This document shows positions 55,046 to 64,000 of a stretch of 64,000 bases of DNA, piece by piece (positions within the stretch are counted from its first letter, which is position 1; the number at the start of each line of letters is the position of its first letter). A program made the translations under genes and the position numbers. The DNA comes from CAYWFU01 sp964457585 (GTDB lineage: Bacteria > JACRDZ01): contig CAYWFU010000008.1 in the NCBI GenBank assembly GCA_964457585.1, positions 1 to 64,000 on the forward strand, in the 5' to 3' direction. The notes under the pieces were generated by a model, which ran no database searches, had not been told where the DNA came from, and worked only from the letters and a program-made list of their open reading frames with translations.

Positions 55046-55999
55046 CTATAACGGCTTTTCCCATATCGGGGACGCATATACAGCATAAATATTTTTTTCA
55101 AACCAATTTTCTAATTTAGATGAATCTAAAGCTACATTTCCTATTCTGGGTGGGCCATTTATCTCTTCATGTCTGGATAATTTATGTAATAAACTTTTAG
55201 AGTAATTCCCTTTTTTAATTATCTTCTCTCCAAGCGCATATAAACTTATTGCCTCTAATCCCCCTAAATGAAAAAGCCCTTTCATTTGTTTGCAAAATAC
55301 ATGAAGCACTATTTCAGCTAATTCATCACAGCGAATAAAACTGCGCACTTCATCATGAAACAAAGTCATAGGTAAATTTTTTTTAAATCGTTTTTCTATA
55401 AAATCAATCGGTCCTTTAGTCCCTGTTAAAGAGTCTCCCATCGGCAGTCCCAATCGTAAAATACAATTATATTCAGCGCCAGAAATTTCTTCCTCAGCTT
55501 GTAATAATGTTTTTCCAACAACACTGACTGGATCCGCCTTATGATTTTCCGAATAACCATTTTGAGGCGGATTAATTCCTGAAAAAACTAGATCAGAACT
55601 CAAAAACATAATATATGCAGATGCGCCAAAAATATTCACAATATTGCGTGCGCCTCCTTTATTTATTGACTGTGCCCATTCTGGACGATCTTCACAAGCA
55701 TCTAAATCACAAACTCCTGCTCCATGAATAATATGTGTTGGATTAAATGTCTTTTTAATTTTTTCAAATTCAATATTATCGGTAATACAAAGGGAATATA
55801 TATTTTCCCCGCTGGGAATATTCATTTTAGGAGAACGAACTGCCAGCAACTGTTCTTTAGGAACAAGCTGTTTCAATCTTTTATAAATCGGCCAGCCATG
55901 TATTGATGTCACACCTGTTACCAGCACACGCCAATCAGATGGAATTTGAGGCACGACTATATTATTATATTTATCTGTAAAAAAACTCGGAAACTGCAT
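55046..55999 (-). CDS. SDR-like sugar-nucleotide reductase (RmlD type) lacking YxxxK
   Basis: A 317-residue NAD(P)-binding protein. VLVTGVTSIHGWPIYKRL is the glycine-rich nucleotide loop, though GxxGxxG is reduced to GVTSIHG. HIIHGAGVCDLDACEDRPE matches the RmlD block. The catalytic YGxxK is replaced: the region reads SVVGKTLLQAE, so Tyr and Lys are gone. It may be a substrate-binding or regulatory paralogue rather than an active dTDP-4-dehydrorhamnose reductase. The C-terminal 100 residues match extended SDR substrate domains. Confidence 0.78.
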   Translation of the reverse strand: MQFPSFFTDKYNNIVVPQIPSDWRVLVTGVTSIHGWPIYKRLKQLVPKEQLLAVRSPKMNIPSGENIYSLCITDNIEFEKIKKTFNPTHIIHGAGVCDLDACEDRPEWAQSINKGGARNIVNIFGASAYIMFLSSDLVFSGINPPQNGYSENHKADPVSVVGKTLLQAEEEISGAEYNCILRLGLPMGDSLTGTKGPIDFIEKRFKKNLPMTLFHDEVRSFIRCDELAEIVLHVFCKQMKGLFHLGGLEAISLYALGEKIIKKGNYSKSLLHKLSRHEEINGPPRIGNVALDSSKLENWFEKNIYAVYASPIWEKPL

Positions 56000-56131
56000 A
56001 AAATTTTACTCCAATATATACCCAAGCTAATCAGGTTTGCGAATTTATAACATCATCTGTACTTCATCTTCTCGACTTTCTCTTTTAACCGCTAAAACAC
56101 TTATGGCTGTAAGATGTAAGGTGTAAACCAA

Positions 56132-57892
56132 CTATGCAGTACTTATTAAGCCAAATTTCCTGAGTAACTGGTTTTGTAACGGAGGAAGCTCTTCAAGTTT
56201 TTTTTCTGCTATATTATCAGGATAAATTAATAATACTTCTCGTATCCCTTTTAATGCTGTGATTAATGATGAAACACTCATATCCAATCCGGATTCTTTT
56301 GCTTTGTATTGTAACAATTTTATTAACAAATATGACAGGACACTTATGAACGCATCTATCCGTATTTTGCTGTCGGTCCAGTGCCATATTGGATGTAATG
56401 AGATTATTCTATGATCTTTTATTGTTCTAAAGCTATCTTCAACTTTATATTTCTCTTTATATGCACCAATTACTTCACCGCTTTCTGCTTCTAAATTGTT
56501 TGTAAATAATATATTTTTACCAAATATATTTTCTTTTTTCTCTATTTCTTCTTTGTCTTCTACAATTTTTATCTCGTCTTTTTTTATCTCATAATTTAGA
56601 TAACGACTCGCCATGCTATGTAATATTTTATTGGCATGTAAGATTATATTTAATTTCTCTGTTATGTCTTTTTTATCTTTATTTTTTTCGTATTCTTCTT
56701 TTATTAATTTTATTACTTTTTCTTTATGTTTTGTAAAACTATTTTTTTGTTTGTATTTTAATCCTTCATTGTATGTGATAATTATTTTATGCTTTCCGCC
56801 AAAGACTTCGATTGTCCCTTCATATGTCTTAAATCCTTTGTATGTCTTTTTGTATTCTTCAAGATTGATGGTTGTTAATTCAGGATAACTTGATGGAATC
56901 AGACTTCCTACATATTCGGTTTCCGATATTAATTTTATATTTTCTTTAGAATTATTCCCTTTATCAAATGACAATTTTATTTTACCGGCTTCTTTTATTA
57001 ATTTATGATATCGGCTCATTAATTTATTCATTGCTGTTGGAAAAAGTGTGGCATCATGCATATTCCCGCATGCTAACTGGCTTATGAATGGGAATCCATC
57101 TCCCGTTACTGCTAAAAACAATCCTATCTGTCTTAAATTGTGTCTGCCTTTTTTATTTTTTCCTTTTTGCCCATAACTATTCCTTGTATGATCCTGATAA
57201 TATGTGAAGCTGTTTGTCCCATCATATAAAAGCATATCCAGCAAAATATTATATTTTTGCAATAAATTACTCCATATTTTTTCTTCGATTATTTCAAGTT
57301 TTTCATCATCAATTAATTTTTCTAATTCATCTACTCGTAATTTATCATTTAATTTTTTATTATTTTCTCTTTTCTTCTCTTTTATCTCTTTTTCTGAAAT
57401 TATTTTTTCAAACATACTCCAGTATGTTTTGCTGTTTAAATTTTTTGCTTTTATTCCCATCACTTCCGGCAGGACTGAGGTGTTAAAATAATCACCTGTT
57501 TTATCTTTACTTATTGAACCATTTAATTTACTGATTGCTGAAATTAAAATAAATTCACTGGCTTTAATACCTCGCACATTGTAAGGTATGACCTCGTCAA
57601 TAATCTCTGGTAAATTTATTTCCTGAGCAACCTTTAAAATAGCCATTGGTAATCCAAATTCTTTAGAATGTACTTTTTGCGGAGATTTTTTTGAATTAAA
57701 TAATTTGTCTAAAATATCATGAGCAGTACCAAGATAAATTTTTTCGGTAACAACTTTGCTTTTGCCAGAGCCTCTGGTTGTACCAGAATTAGACGGATCA
57801 ACTTTTACGCGGTAAGTTGTGCCTGCGTAATAATATCTGTTACCTTTTTTAATTTCCGGAAAAATAGTGTATTTTTTGAAGTCCTTTACCAT
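56132..57892 (-). CDS. IS1634-family (DDE) transposase
   Basis: A protein of about 586 residues. The C-terminal block VEDSFRTIKDHRIISLHPIW followed by HWTDSKIRIDAFISVLSYLL is the IS1634 signature, and the DDE core includes LLYDGTNSFTYY and LSFDKGNNSKE. The frame is uninterrupted, so the enzyme may be active. The upstream codons MTMMFVCDICIS overlap the promoter, so I start at 57892, where the predicted transcription start lies 1-2 bases upstream. Confidence 0.9.
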   Translation of the reverse strand: MVKDFKKYTIFPEIKKGNRYYYAGTTYRVKVDPSNSGTTRGSGKSKVVTEKIYLGTAHDILDKLFNSKKSPQKVHSKEFGLPMAILKVAQEINLPEIIDEVIPYNVRGIKASEFILISAISKLNGSISKDKTGDYFNTSVLPEVMGIKAKNLNSKTYWSMFEKIISEKEIKEKKRENNKKLNDKLRVDELEKLIDDEKLEIIEEKIWSNLLQKYNILLDMLLYDGTNSFTYYQDHTRNSYGQKGKNKKGRHNLRQIGLFLAVTGDGFPFISQLACGNMHDATLFPTAMNKLMSRYHKLIKEAGKIKLSFDKGNNSKENIKLISETEYVGSLIPSSYPELTTINLEEYKKTYKGFKTYEGTIEVFGGKHKIIITYNEGLKYKQKNSFTKHKEKVIKLIKEEYEKNKDKKDITEKLNIILHANKILHSMASRYLNYEIKKDEIKIVEDKEEIEKKENIFGKNILFTNNLEAESGEVIGAYKEKYKVEDSFRTIKDHRIISLHPIWHWTDSKIRIDAFISVLSYLLIKLLQYKAKESGLDMSVSSLITALKGIREVLLIYPDNIAEKKLEELPPLQNQLLRKFGLISTA

Positions 57893-57899
57893 ACTAATA

Positions 57900-57928
57900 C
57901 ATATATCACATACAAACATCATTGTCAA
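57900..57928 (-). promoter_or_regulatory. Transposase promoter
   Basis: On the minus strand, TTGACA (57928-57923), 17 bases, TATATG (57905-57900). The expected start is near 57893, adjacent to the ATG at 57892, so the transcript would be leaderless. Confidence 0.55.
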
Positions 57929-58256
57929 GAGATTTTTATATAAAAAGTTGCTAATACACTAATAGTCCAATAATGTCAATGTTTTTTATGATTTTTTGAG
58001 GCCAAAAGAGAAAGTCGAGATCTTGAAACGATCTTCATTCGCAAAATCCTCAACGTAGTTAAAACTACGCCTGCGGTTTTGCTCAATCAGATCGTTCCAA
58101 TCTGAAGCACATCTGATTATTATAATTTTCGCAAACCTGATTTGCTTGGGTATAATTATCATTATCAGGTTAGATATTAAAAATGAAATTCATGTAATGA
58201 AATTATATACTATTTATCTGAAAGTGCCAAGAATACTCTTTTTTTTAAGGCAGGGA

Positions 58257-58595
58257 TGAATTCTCGAAACTGTTGACCTTGAATTTGAACGTCTACTTAT
58301 AGAGAGGGAGACCTATAGAGAAGAAAGCGATAAATATAGTAGTGAAAATCTTAATGTTGATAATATTGAACAAATATTGGATACCTTTTTACCAAAACAA
58401 AATAAAGATTATATCGAAGGATATGCAGAGTTGCATAAGGAGCTTGTTCTTAAAGGCATAAAGACAACCACTCAATTGCAAAATATTATTAAAGATAATT
58501 TAGAATTTGCTATTGCAAAAGATAAACAAAGGGTAGCCAATGAAATTGAGGATGCACGAGAGGCAGGTATTGTTATAATACCAGATAGTGATTGA
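58257..58595 (+). pseudogene. 5'-truncated open frame of unknown function
   Basis: Open from a TGA at about 58257 to 58595 with the sequence ETVDLEFERLLIERETYREE near its start and a helical, charged C-terminus ending AREAGIVIIPDSD. No good start is visible near the beginning; the TTG at 58377 is possible. It lies directly beyond the IS right end, so it may be a gene severed by the insertion. I do not recognise it. Confidence 0.35.
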
Positions 58596-58742
58596 GACAG
58601 AATTATGAAAGGTTATTTCTATACATATGTGGGATTAGTCCGTGTAATTCTAAATATGGATTAAAGTTGGATTTTTTTGGGAAAAAATCTAATAAATAAA
58701 AGATATTTTCGATTCAATTTAGTATTTTAAAAAAATTATTTA

Positions 58743-59132
58743 TCAAATCATATTTGCTTTGTTCAACACAAAATTTTTTACTTTTCTGGCTTTCTCTATT
58801 GCCATTTCAGTATCTGTTATGTTTATCTCAATATGAAAAGGATACCGTAAATTAACACTGTAATCTGTTAACAAAAGACAATCTTCTTCAATCTCTTTAA
58901 ACTCTTTATAATAGTTAAAACACATTTTATTTAATAATACCAGGTCATGCGTTTTACTAATCTGTTCACCTTCTAACGCAAGAAATCCTTTAAGATTTTT
59001 TTCTGCACTTTGATGGCAATGGTAGCAAATAATTTCTAAAGGTTTTGGGTGCATATTCATTAAAAATTCTGCTGATGATAAATCTATTTGCGCTATATCA
59101 AACCATTCTTTTGCAATATCTTTATTATCCAT
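58743..59132 (-). CDS. HEPN domain protein (second HEPN/MNT pair)
   Basis: A 129-residue HEPN protein, start MDNKDIAKEWFDIAQIDLSS. The central ICYHCHQSAEKNLKGFL helix is typical, and VNLRYPFHIE near the C-terminus recalls the RYP element of family members. I start it at 59132, where the ATG overlaps the MNT stop by 8 bases. The RX4-6H motif is not obvious. Compare the pair at 15447-16168; they are from different subfamilies. Confidence 0.85.
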   Translation of the reverse strand: MDNKDIAKEWFDIAQIDLSSAEFLMNMHPKPLEIICYHCHQSAEKNLKGFLALEGEQISKTHDLVLLNKMCFNYYKEFKEIEEDCLLLTDYSVNLRYPFHIEINITDTEMAIEKARKVKNFVLNKANMI

Positions 59133-59442
59133 AAATTTGTATTCCTTCATGCATAATTTTATATTCCAAAGTATTTTTCATCTCAGACCTTTCATGAAAT
59201 TCTTTTTCGTTATAAACTAAAATATCCAAAGGATAAGAAATTATGGCAATTAATTCTCTTCGAATGTCTCTTATAACTTCTAATTTACGTCTATTTTTCA
59301 ATTCAACAATAATACATAAATCGATATCGCTATCTTTTTCAGGATTTCCATAAGCATATGAACCAAAAAGTATTATTTTTTTTGCAGTAAATTTTTTTAC
59401 AATTCCATTACTTAACAATTTTAATTGTTCTCGTATATCCAT
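59125..59442 (-). CDS. MNT nucleotidyltransferase (second pair)
   Basis: A 105-residue minimal nucleotidyltransferase with GSYAYGNPEKDSDIDLCIIV (GS and DxD intact) and ISYPLDILVYN as the third strand. Start at 59442, preceded by GGAG at about 7 bases. It overlaps its HEPN partner, giving a translationally coupled pair. It is probably active, unlike the copy at 42830. Confidence 0.88.
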   Translation of the reverse strand: MDIREQLKLLSNGIVKKFTAKKIILFGSYAYGNPEKDSDIDLCIIVELKNRRKLEVIRDIRRELIAIISYPLDILVYNEKEFHERSEMKNTLEYKIMHEGIQIYG

Positions 59443-59533
59443 AAAAAACTCCAATCTATCTAAATTATTATTATATTTATTGTAACCCTTAAAATACTTA
59501 TTTGCAAATCATATCTCGCAATACAAATATATT

Positions 59534-60883
59534 TTATCTCCTAATCCTTCCATTTAACTCCAACACCTTAAATTTAATCTCCTGACTTTCTTTCCACTTT
59601 ATATCGCTTGAGGTTAGAAATGAAAACACAATATCATTCTGAAAAATCGGATCATCAATTATTTTTTTCTGCAATTCTTTTGGTAAATGTGCCCATTCGT
59701 CTGTGCCTGGCAGAGGTGAATAATTAACTAATTTTATTTTTAATCCTTCATTATGTACAAATTCAATTGTCTGATAAATATCATCATATTTTTGTTCTGG
59801 TAACCCAACGAGTAAATAAATTCCGATTTCAGAAGAGTTAAAACCTGCTTTTTTTAAACAACTAATAGCCTGTTTAAATTCATCATTAAATATTTTTCCG
59901 CCGGTATTAATCTGTAATTCAGTATTTGCTGTTTCAAGACTAACACGCAGTTCATTAAATCCGGCTTTTTTCATTTTTTCTGCCAGTGATTGTGTGATAA
60001 AGCTAGCGTGTAAGCCATTTGGGGTATAAAAATTAATGTTTAATTTATTGGAAATTATTTTATCCAGTATAAGTTCGATATGCTGATTTGAATTAAAAAG
60101 CAGAGCATCATCATAAAATGCAATATGATTGATTTTATATTGATAGTAATAAAATTCTATTTCATCCAGTATATCTGAAATTGACCTTGAACAATATTCA
60201 GGCTGCAGTAACTTACTTGCGCAATAAGTACAATTAAACGGACAGCCTAAGGAGGTTATCATAGATATTGAAAATATTTTTTTATAAAGATGATAAGCAG
60301 GTCTTACTGAAAAAATTTTATGAAAATTTTGTTTTGAAGTGTATCCGCATATTTTATCAATTATATCGAGGGTTTGCTGATTAAAATTGCCAGCGCAGAT
60401 ATAGTCTGCGCCTGAGAACTTACTGGCGTGATCAAAACATAATGTTGCATAAATTCCACCTAAAATAACTGGTTTGCCTGGTAACATTTTTTTCAGAATT
60501 GTAATTGAATTAAATACACCTGGATACCAATAAGTCATTTGCGAAGTTACAATAATAACGTCAGGCTCAGGAAATGATTTTAGAAGCTCGATAAATCTTT
60601 CTTCTTTAATTCCATATTTTTTATATTTACGCGGAACATGTTTTATTGATTCTGGTTTTGAAATTTCTTCACGATAATATTGTCCGCAGTTAAATTTATC
60701 ATTTTGCTGTGAAAAAATTGGCAGTGATTCATCTGTACGGTCCATGCAGTCCAAAAGATAAACTTCATACCCGTTATTTCTTAAAATACTTCCAATATAT
60801 AAAAGCCCTAATGGTTTTATCCATGAATCATAAGCTTTGAAATCGTAAATCCATGGATTAACCAGTAGAATTCGTTTTGACAT
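59534..60883 (-). CDS. B12-binding radical SAM protein
   Basis: A 449-residue protein. The N-terminal half has a cobalamin-binding Rossmann fold (LLVNPWIYD, KPLGLLYIGSILRNNGYEV), and the radical SAM cluster is CPFNCTYC at about residue 215-222, followed by the TIM-barrel segments ISLETANTELQINTGG and IGIYLLVGLPEQKYDD. Family members do methylations, isomerisations or other radical chemistry on natural products or lipids. It is flanked by a divergent FolD-like gene; a functional link is not proven. Confidence 0.85.
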   Translation of the reverse strand: MSKRILLVNPWIYDFKAYDSWIKPLGLLYIGSILRNNGYEVYLLDCMDRTDESLPIFSQQNDKFNCGQYYREEISKPESIKHVPRKYKKYGIKEERFIELLKSFPEPDVIIVTSQMTYWYPGVFNSITILKKMLPGKPVILGGIYATLCFDHASKFSGADYICAGNFNQQTLDIIDKICGYTSKQNFHKIFSVRPAYHLYKKIFSISMITSLGCPFNCTYCASKLLQPEYCSRSISDILDEIEFYYYQYKINHIAFYDDALLFNSNQHIELILDKIISNKLNINFYTPNGLHASFITQSLAEKMKKAGFNELRVSLETANTELQINTGGKIFNDEFKQAISCLKKAGFNSSEIGIYLLVGLPEQKYDDIYQTIEFVHNEGLKIKLVNYSPLPGTDEWAHLPKELQKKIIDDPIFQNDIVFSFLTSSDIKWKESQEIKFKVLELNGRIRR

Positions 60884-60921
60884 ATTTTATTCCGATAATA
60901 TTATTTTTCTTCAAATTTTTC

Positions 60922-60951
60922 TTGAATTAAATTATAATGAAACATTATAAT
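60922..60951 (+). promoter_or_regulatory. Promoter of the FolD-like gene
   Basis: TTGAAT at 60922-60927 and TATAAT at 60946-60951 with 18-base spacing. Confidence 0.55.
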
Positions 60952-60985
60952 AAACTCAATAAATAAAATTTTATAGGAGGTATGT

Positions 60986-62332
60986 ATGGCATACAAAGAG
61001 TATAGTGATCGTATAGGCGGGATTAACCATTGGTTATTTAATCAGGAAGAATTCAAGCATATAATTTCACGTCCATTTCGGGATGAAAATTTTTCCAGAG
61101 TAATAAATGGTTCAGGTGTGGTAAATGGAGAACAAAAGTATCCAAAAGGTTATCAGGATGTAATTATTCCTGAACTTAATCGCCGGGCGGATTTTTTCAG
61201 CGAAATACCGGCATTAAAATCGCTCAAGCCAACAGAACATAAGGTTTTAACAGTTTTGGTTGGTGATAAAGATGATCCAAAAGTCGCAGCTTCACGAAGT
61301 TATGTTGGAATGAAATCAGCAATAACTAAACTTGCAGGTTTATCGAGTATGATGGAAGAATTGCCATCTACGGTAACTGCTTCTCTGCTTTATGAAAAAC
61401 TGGATAAATGGAATAATGATAATTCAATTTCAATTTTAATGTTTCAACTGCCATTTGGCGGTGCGGCAGGAGAAATAATAGATACAACAATACTATGCAA
61501 CCGTATTAATATTGCTAAAGATGGAGACGGGTTAAATCAGGTTACGTTAGGGCTTATGTCTCTTGGCGCTGACCGATATTTTGATTGTTGTACTCCAAGC
61601 GGAATGCTGGATTTAGCCAGCGTATATTTATATAGAGATAAAGGAATAAGATTACGTCCGGATGGAATAGCAAATTTTGCGGGATTTGAAGTGCTGGTAG
61701 CCGGAAGAAGCAATATAGTCGGGGAGCCTCTTTTTAACCTTCTAAAACGTTTTGATGCAACAGTTTTGGGTCCGCTTCATACACGTACAGGTTCCGGAGG
61801 ATTAACAGATAAAGGAACTCAATTAAAAGTTTATACAGAACTTACAAAACGCGCTGATATAATTTTTTCCTGTATGGGTTTTCATCCTTACAAGGTTCAT
61901 TCTAATACTGAATATTTCTTTATAGGTGACATGCTTAAAGAAAATTGTTTGATAATTGACGCCTCAACTTCCTTCAGAAAAGACGGTAAAAAACCATATG
62001 GTGATTTTGAACCATCTGCTCGTTCAAAAGCATCTGCATACACTCTTGAAACAGGCGGTGTGGGCCCTGCTACTGTGACAAAACTTGTACATCAGGGCTG
62101 GCGCGGTATGCTGTATCAGAATATTGATAAAGTAAGAAAAGCGCTCGCTGATAATAAATCTACTGGAATATCAACTTTTTCAAAACTCCTTGCATCTTAT
62201 GCGCAGGCAACTGAAGCTGAAGCTAAGAATAATGCTGAAGATCTTTATAAAAGAGCTATAAGTCCAGATAGCCATCCAGTACATGCGGTGGATGCATTTG
62301 AAGCTATCATTCCTGAAATTATGAAAAAATAA
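60986..62332 (+). CDS. Long divergent FolD-like enzyme (methylene-THF dehydrogenase/cyclohydrolase)
   Basis: A 448-residue protein versus about 290 for FolD. FolD landmarks are visible in order: SRSYVGMKSAI (the Y and K of the active site), QLPFGG, KDGDGLN (usually KDVDG), CTPSGML, VAGRSNIVGEPL (NADP loop), and TLETGGVGPATVTKL. A large insertion or extended loop lies between and an extra C-terminal tail of about 60 residues follows. AGGAGG precedes the ATG at 7 bases. It may make 10-formyl-THF or have a changed specificity. It is probably co-transcribed with the AlbA_2 and PanE-like genes. Confidence 0.75.
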   Translation: MAYKEYSDRIGGINHWLFNQEEFKHIISRPFRDENFSRVINGSGVVNGEQKYPKGYQDVIIPELNRRADFFSEIPALKSLKPTEHKVLTVLVGDKDDPKVAASRSYVGMKSAITKLAGLSSMMEELPSTVTASLLYEKLDKWNNDNSISILMFQLPFGGAAGEIIDTTILCNRINIAKDGDGLNQVTLGLMSLGADRYFDCCTPSGMLDLASVYLYRDKGIRLRPDGIANFAGFEVLVAGRSNIVGEPLFNLLKRFDATVLGPLHTRTGSGGLTDKGTQLKVYTELTKRADIIFSCMGFHPYKVHSNTEYFFIGDMLKENCLIIDASTSFRKDGKKPYGDFEPSARSKASAYTLETGGVGPATVTKLVHQGWRGMLYQNIDKVRKALADNKSTGISTFSKLLASYAQATEAEAKNNAEDLYKRAISPDSHPVHAVDAFEAIIPEIMKK

Positions 62333-62352
62333 GTAATTTTCAAGAGGAAATT

Positions 62353-63573
62353 ATGATACCAAAACAGCTTAATAATATTACAATTGAGGATATCCAGGAA
62401 TTAATTGTCGAAGGCAGACCAGAAGGCAGAACTATCGAATATATGCTTGAGCTGCCTGGTAATTCTGAAATTGAAAAAATTATTAGATTGTTAAAACCAG
62501 TATGTTCATTTTCAAATACAGATGGCGGGGAAATTATTTATGGAATTAGTAAAGATGCGGGTATTCCCAAAAATATAGTTGGAATAAATATAGATAATGT
62601 TGAACAGAAAAAATTAAGCTTATTACAGATTATTAAAAATGGAATCGAACCGCAAATTTCAGGGATTCAAATAAAAAAAATTGAAATTGCAAATAATCAG
62701 ATAATTTTAATAATTCATATACCAAAGAGTCAGCAAGCGCCTCATCGAGTGATACTTAATTCAACTTTCTATGCGCGTAATGCAACTGGTATTTATGAAC
62801 TTGATGTTTTTCAAATACGAAATGCTTTTTTATTATCCTGTTCACATATCCAGCGAATCCATAATTTCCATGCTGAACGCTCTGCGTTTTTATTAGACAA
62901 AGATTCATCATTTAAAATTCGCGAGGGCGCGCGTTCTATTTTACATTTAATCCCGCTATCCAGTTTTACAACAACACAAATACTTGAAGTCAGTCAATAT
63001 CAAAATAAACATGAATATTTAATGCCTCATAAAAGCGAAAATATCACGCATCATTTAAACTTTGATGGAATGCTAGTAGCTGATGGGACACCAGAAAACG
63101 GATATAAGTCCTATACCCAATTTTATCGTTCAGGAATAGTAGAATTTGTTCATGTTCATGAACCGCGTAATAAAGAACGATGTATTTATGGCAAATTTTT
63201 TGGATTGAGATTGCTTCATAATTTTATAGATGCTTTGAACTTTCTAAAGGAATTAGGTTTCACCCCGCCTATTTACGCTTTCTTGGCTCTTGTAGGCGCA
63301 AAGGGATATATACTTGAGGTTGGACTGGACATACAATTAAATAGCGGCAATCCAATACCATTTGATCGTAATATTTTATCATTGCCGAATATTGTAATAA
63401 ATACATTTGATATTAAAAATGAAATAAAAGCGTTAAAACCTTTATTCAATATTATTTGGAATGCAGCAGGTTATTCAAGTGCGCCAAATTTTGAAGAAAA
63501 TATTGAATTTCAGCAAGAACAAGATAAAAATCAACTTAGTTCTGAAAGTTTTAATTTAAAGGAGATATTTTGA
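62353..63573 (+). CDS. AlbA_2 (Schlafen-type) domain protein
   Basis: A 406-residue protein with an N-terminal AlbA_2/Schlafen nucleotide-binding domain at about 15-150: TIEYMLELP, VCSFSNTDGGEIIYGISKD and FYARNATGIYELD. It binds ATP or nucleic acid in relatives, often transcriptional regulators. The C-terminal 240 residues are not recognised. It lies 20 bases after the FolD-like gene and overlaps the next gene by 4 bases. Confidence 0.8.
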   Translation: MIPKQLNNITIEDIQELIVEGRPEGRTIEYMLELPGNSEIEKIIRLLKPVCSFSNTDGGEIIYGISKDAGIPKNIVGINIDNVEQKKLSLLQIIKNGIEPQISGIQIKKIEIANNQIILIIHIPKSQQAPHRVILNSTFYARNATGIYELDVFQIRNAFLLSCSHIQRIHNFHAERSAFLLDKDSSFKIREGARSILHLIPLSSFTTTQILEVSQYQNKHEYLMPHKSENITHHLNFDGMLVADGTPENGYKSYTQFYRSGIVEFVHVHEPRNKERCIYGKFFGLRLLHNFIDALNFLKELGFTPPIYAFLALVGAKGYILEVGLDIQLNSGNPIPFDRNILSLPNIVINTFDIKNEIKALKPLFNIIWNAAGYSSAPNFEENIEFQQEQDKNQLSSESFNLKEIF

Positions 63574-64000
63574 ATTTTTTAATTTTTGGAGCAGGAGCAT
63601 TAGGAAGTGTATTTGGAACTTTGTTAGCATCAAAAGGGGAAAAAGTAGTTCTTATTGGCAGAGCAAAAAATATTGATGCTATTAAACAAAATGGGCTTAA
63701 ATTAACAGGGATATGGGGAGAACATTATACTAATAAAATTGAAGCATATACTTCCTTAAAAGATTTGAATCCTCAAGAACAGAAATTTGATTATATTCTT
63801 ATGGCAGTAAAATCTTATGATATAGAAATAGCAATAAATGAATGCAAGCCATTTGTCGGAGAAAGCACTTTAGTTGTTTCACTCATGAATGGATATGGCA
63901 ATATTGAAAAAATTGAAAGTGAATTTGGTGTAAAAAAAGCAATAGCTGCCAGAGTAATTTTTGGAGCAAAAATAATTTCTCCAGGATATGCTGAAGTAAC
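63570..64000 (+). CDS. panE: 2-dehydropantoate 2-reductase, 5' part
   Basis: Truncated by the window end. The first 143 residues show NFLIFGAGALGSVFGTLLAS (GxGxxG NADP loop) and ILMAVKSYD, the KPR/PanE pattern for ketopantoate reduction in pantothenate synthesis. The start is TTG at 63570, overlapping the AlbA_2 stop (TTTTGA), with AAAGGAG 5 bases upstream. Related 6-phosphogluconate-like oxidoreductases cannot be excluded without the C-terminus. Confidence 0.8.
   Translation, partial: MNFLIFGAGALGSVFGTLLASKGEKVVLIGRAKNIDAIKQNGLKLTGIWGEHYTNKIEAYTSLKDLNPQEQKFDYILMAVKSYDIEIAINECKPFVGESTLVVSLMNGYGNIEKIESEFGVKKAIAARVIFGAKIISPGYAEV

Larger units (their letters stand above)
56017..58154. mobile_element. 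IS1634-type insertion sequence with 27-bp terminal inverted repeats
   Basis: TATACCCAAGCTAATCAGGT at 56017 and its near-complement ending at 58154 (CCTGATTTGCTTGGGTATA) form the termini (56017-56043 and 58128-58154), with one mismatch. TCTCGACTTTCTCTTTT recurs inverted further in, on both sides. The right flank also holds a long imperfect hairpin (58017-58130). I cannot fix a target duplication. Length 2,138 bases suits a transposase of this size. Confidence 0.75.

Overview
The window is a strongly AT-rich bacterial chromosome segment. Gram-negative traits include two lipobox proteins, a PBP2/RodA pair, MreC/MreD, and a membrane-anchored SurA/PpiD-type foldase. A HydG-type radical SAM enzyme and an Fe-S type PurF suggest an anaerobic or microaerobic lifestyle. 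Many intergenic gaps hold hairpin-forming repeats of the kind common in environmental, often uncultured, lineages. I cannot name the species; an uncultivated candidate-phylum-like bacterium is a guess.

Layout. 0-10.8 kb is housekeeping: HydG-like enzyme and ThiS, PurF, an orphan PTS EIIA, membrane transporters, the rodA/mrdA cell-elongation pair, a small membrane protein behind a consensus sigma-54 promoter, a SemiSWEET and a lipoprotein hydrolase. 10.9-15.4 kb is a full-length Lhr helicase. 15.4-25.3 kb is a first accessory block: a HEPN/MNT pair, a frameshifted PLD-SNF2 helicase followed by an Eco57I-type adenine methyltransferase and two small accessory genes (a restriction-like defence operon), then a decayed DUF1016 (YhcG) gene. 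25.5-42.3 kb returns to core functions: the prfA-prmC-murA-mreC-mreD-ppiD operon, a RavA/ViaA-like pair, a large secreted lipoprotein, a DHH-CBS-tRNA nucleotidyltransferase and a metallo-hydrolase.

42.4-55.0 kb is a second accessory island that begins right after a tRNA-Ser(CGA) gene. It carries toxin-antitoxin relics, a PocR/GAF histidine kinase, a receiver protein and an HD-domain protein in one operon, then a tight cluster of m5C methyltransferase, HD phosphohydrolase, P-loop ATPase and an unrecognised 317-residue protein, with a convergent Vsr endonuclease. An intact VapBC-like pair plus a serine-recombinase start lies at the right edge. The same recombinase-start/vapB-start sequence recurs inverted at the left edge, next to the tRNA gene. 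The 3' part of vapC recurs inverted just before the methyltransferase. The methyltransferase-HD-ATPase-317aa cluster is the best candidate here for an undescribed defence system; this is inferred from gene content and position, not demonstrated.

55-64 kb holds an SDR-like protein without the usual catalytic residues, an IS1634-type insertion sequence with 27-bp terminal inverted repeats, another HEPN/MNT pair, a B12-binding radical SAM protein, a long divergent FolD-like enzyme, an AlbA_2 (Schlafen-type) protein and the start of a ketopantoate reductase.

A recurrent theme is small perfect palindromes, both intergenic and inside reading frames (in lhr, the DUF1016 gene and viaA), and a hairpin-pair repeat whose stems vary with compensatory changes between copies.
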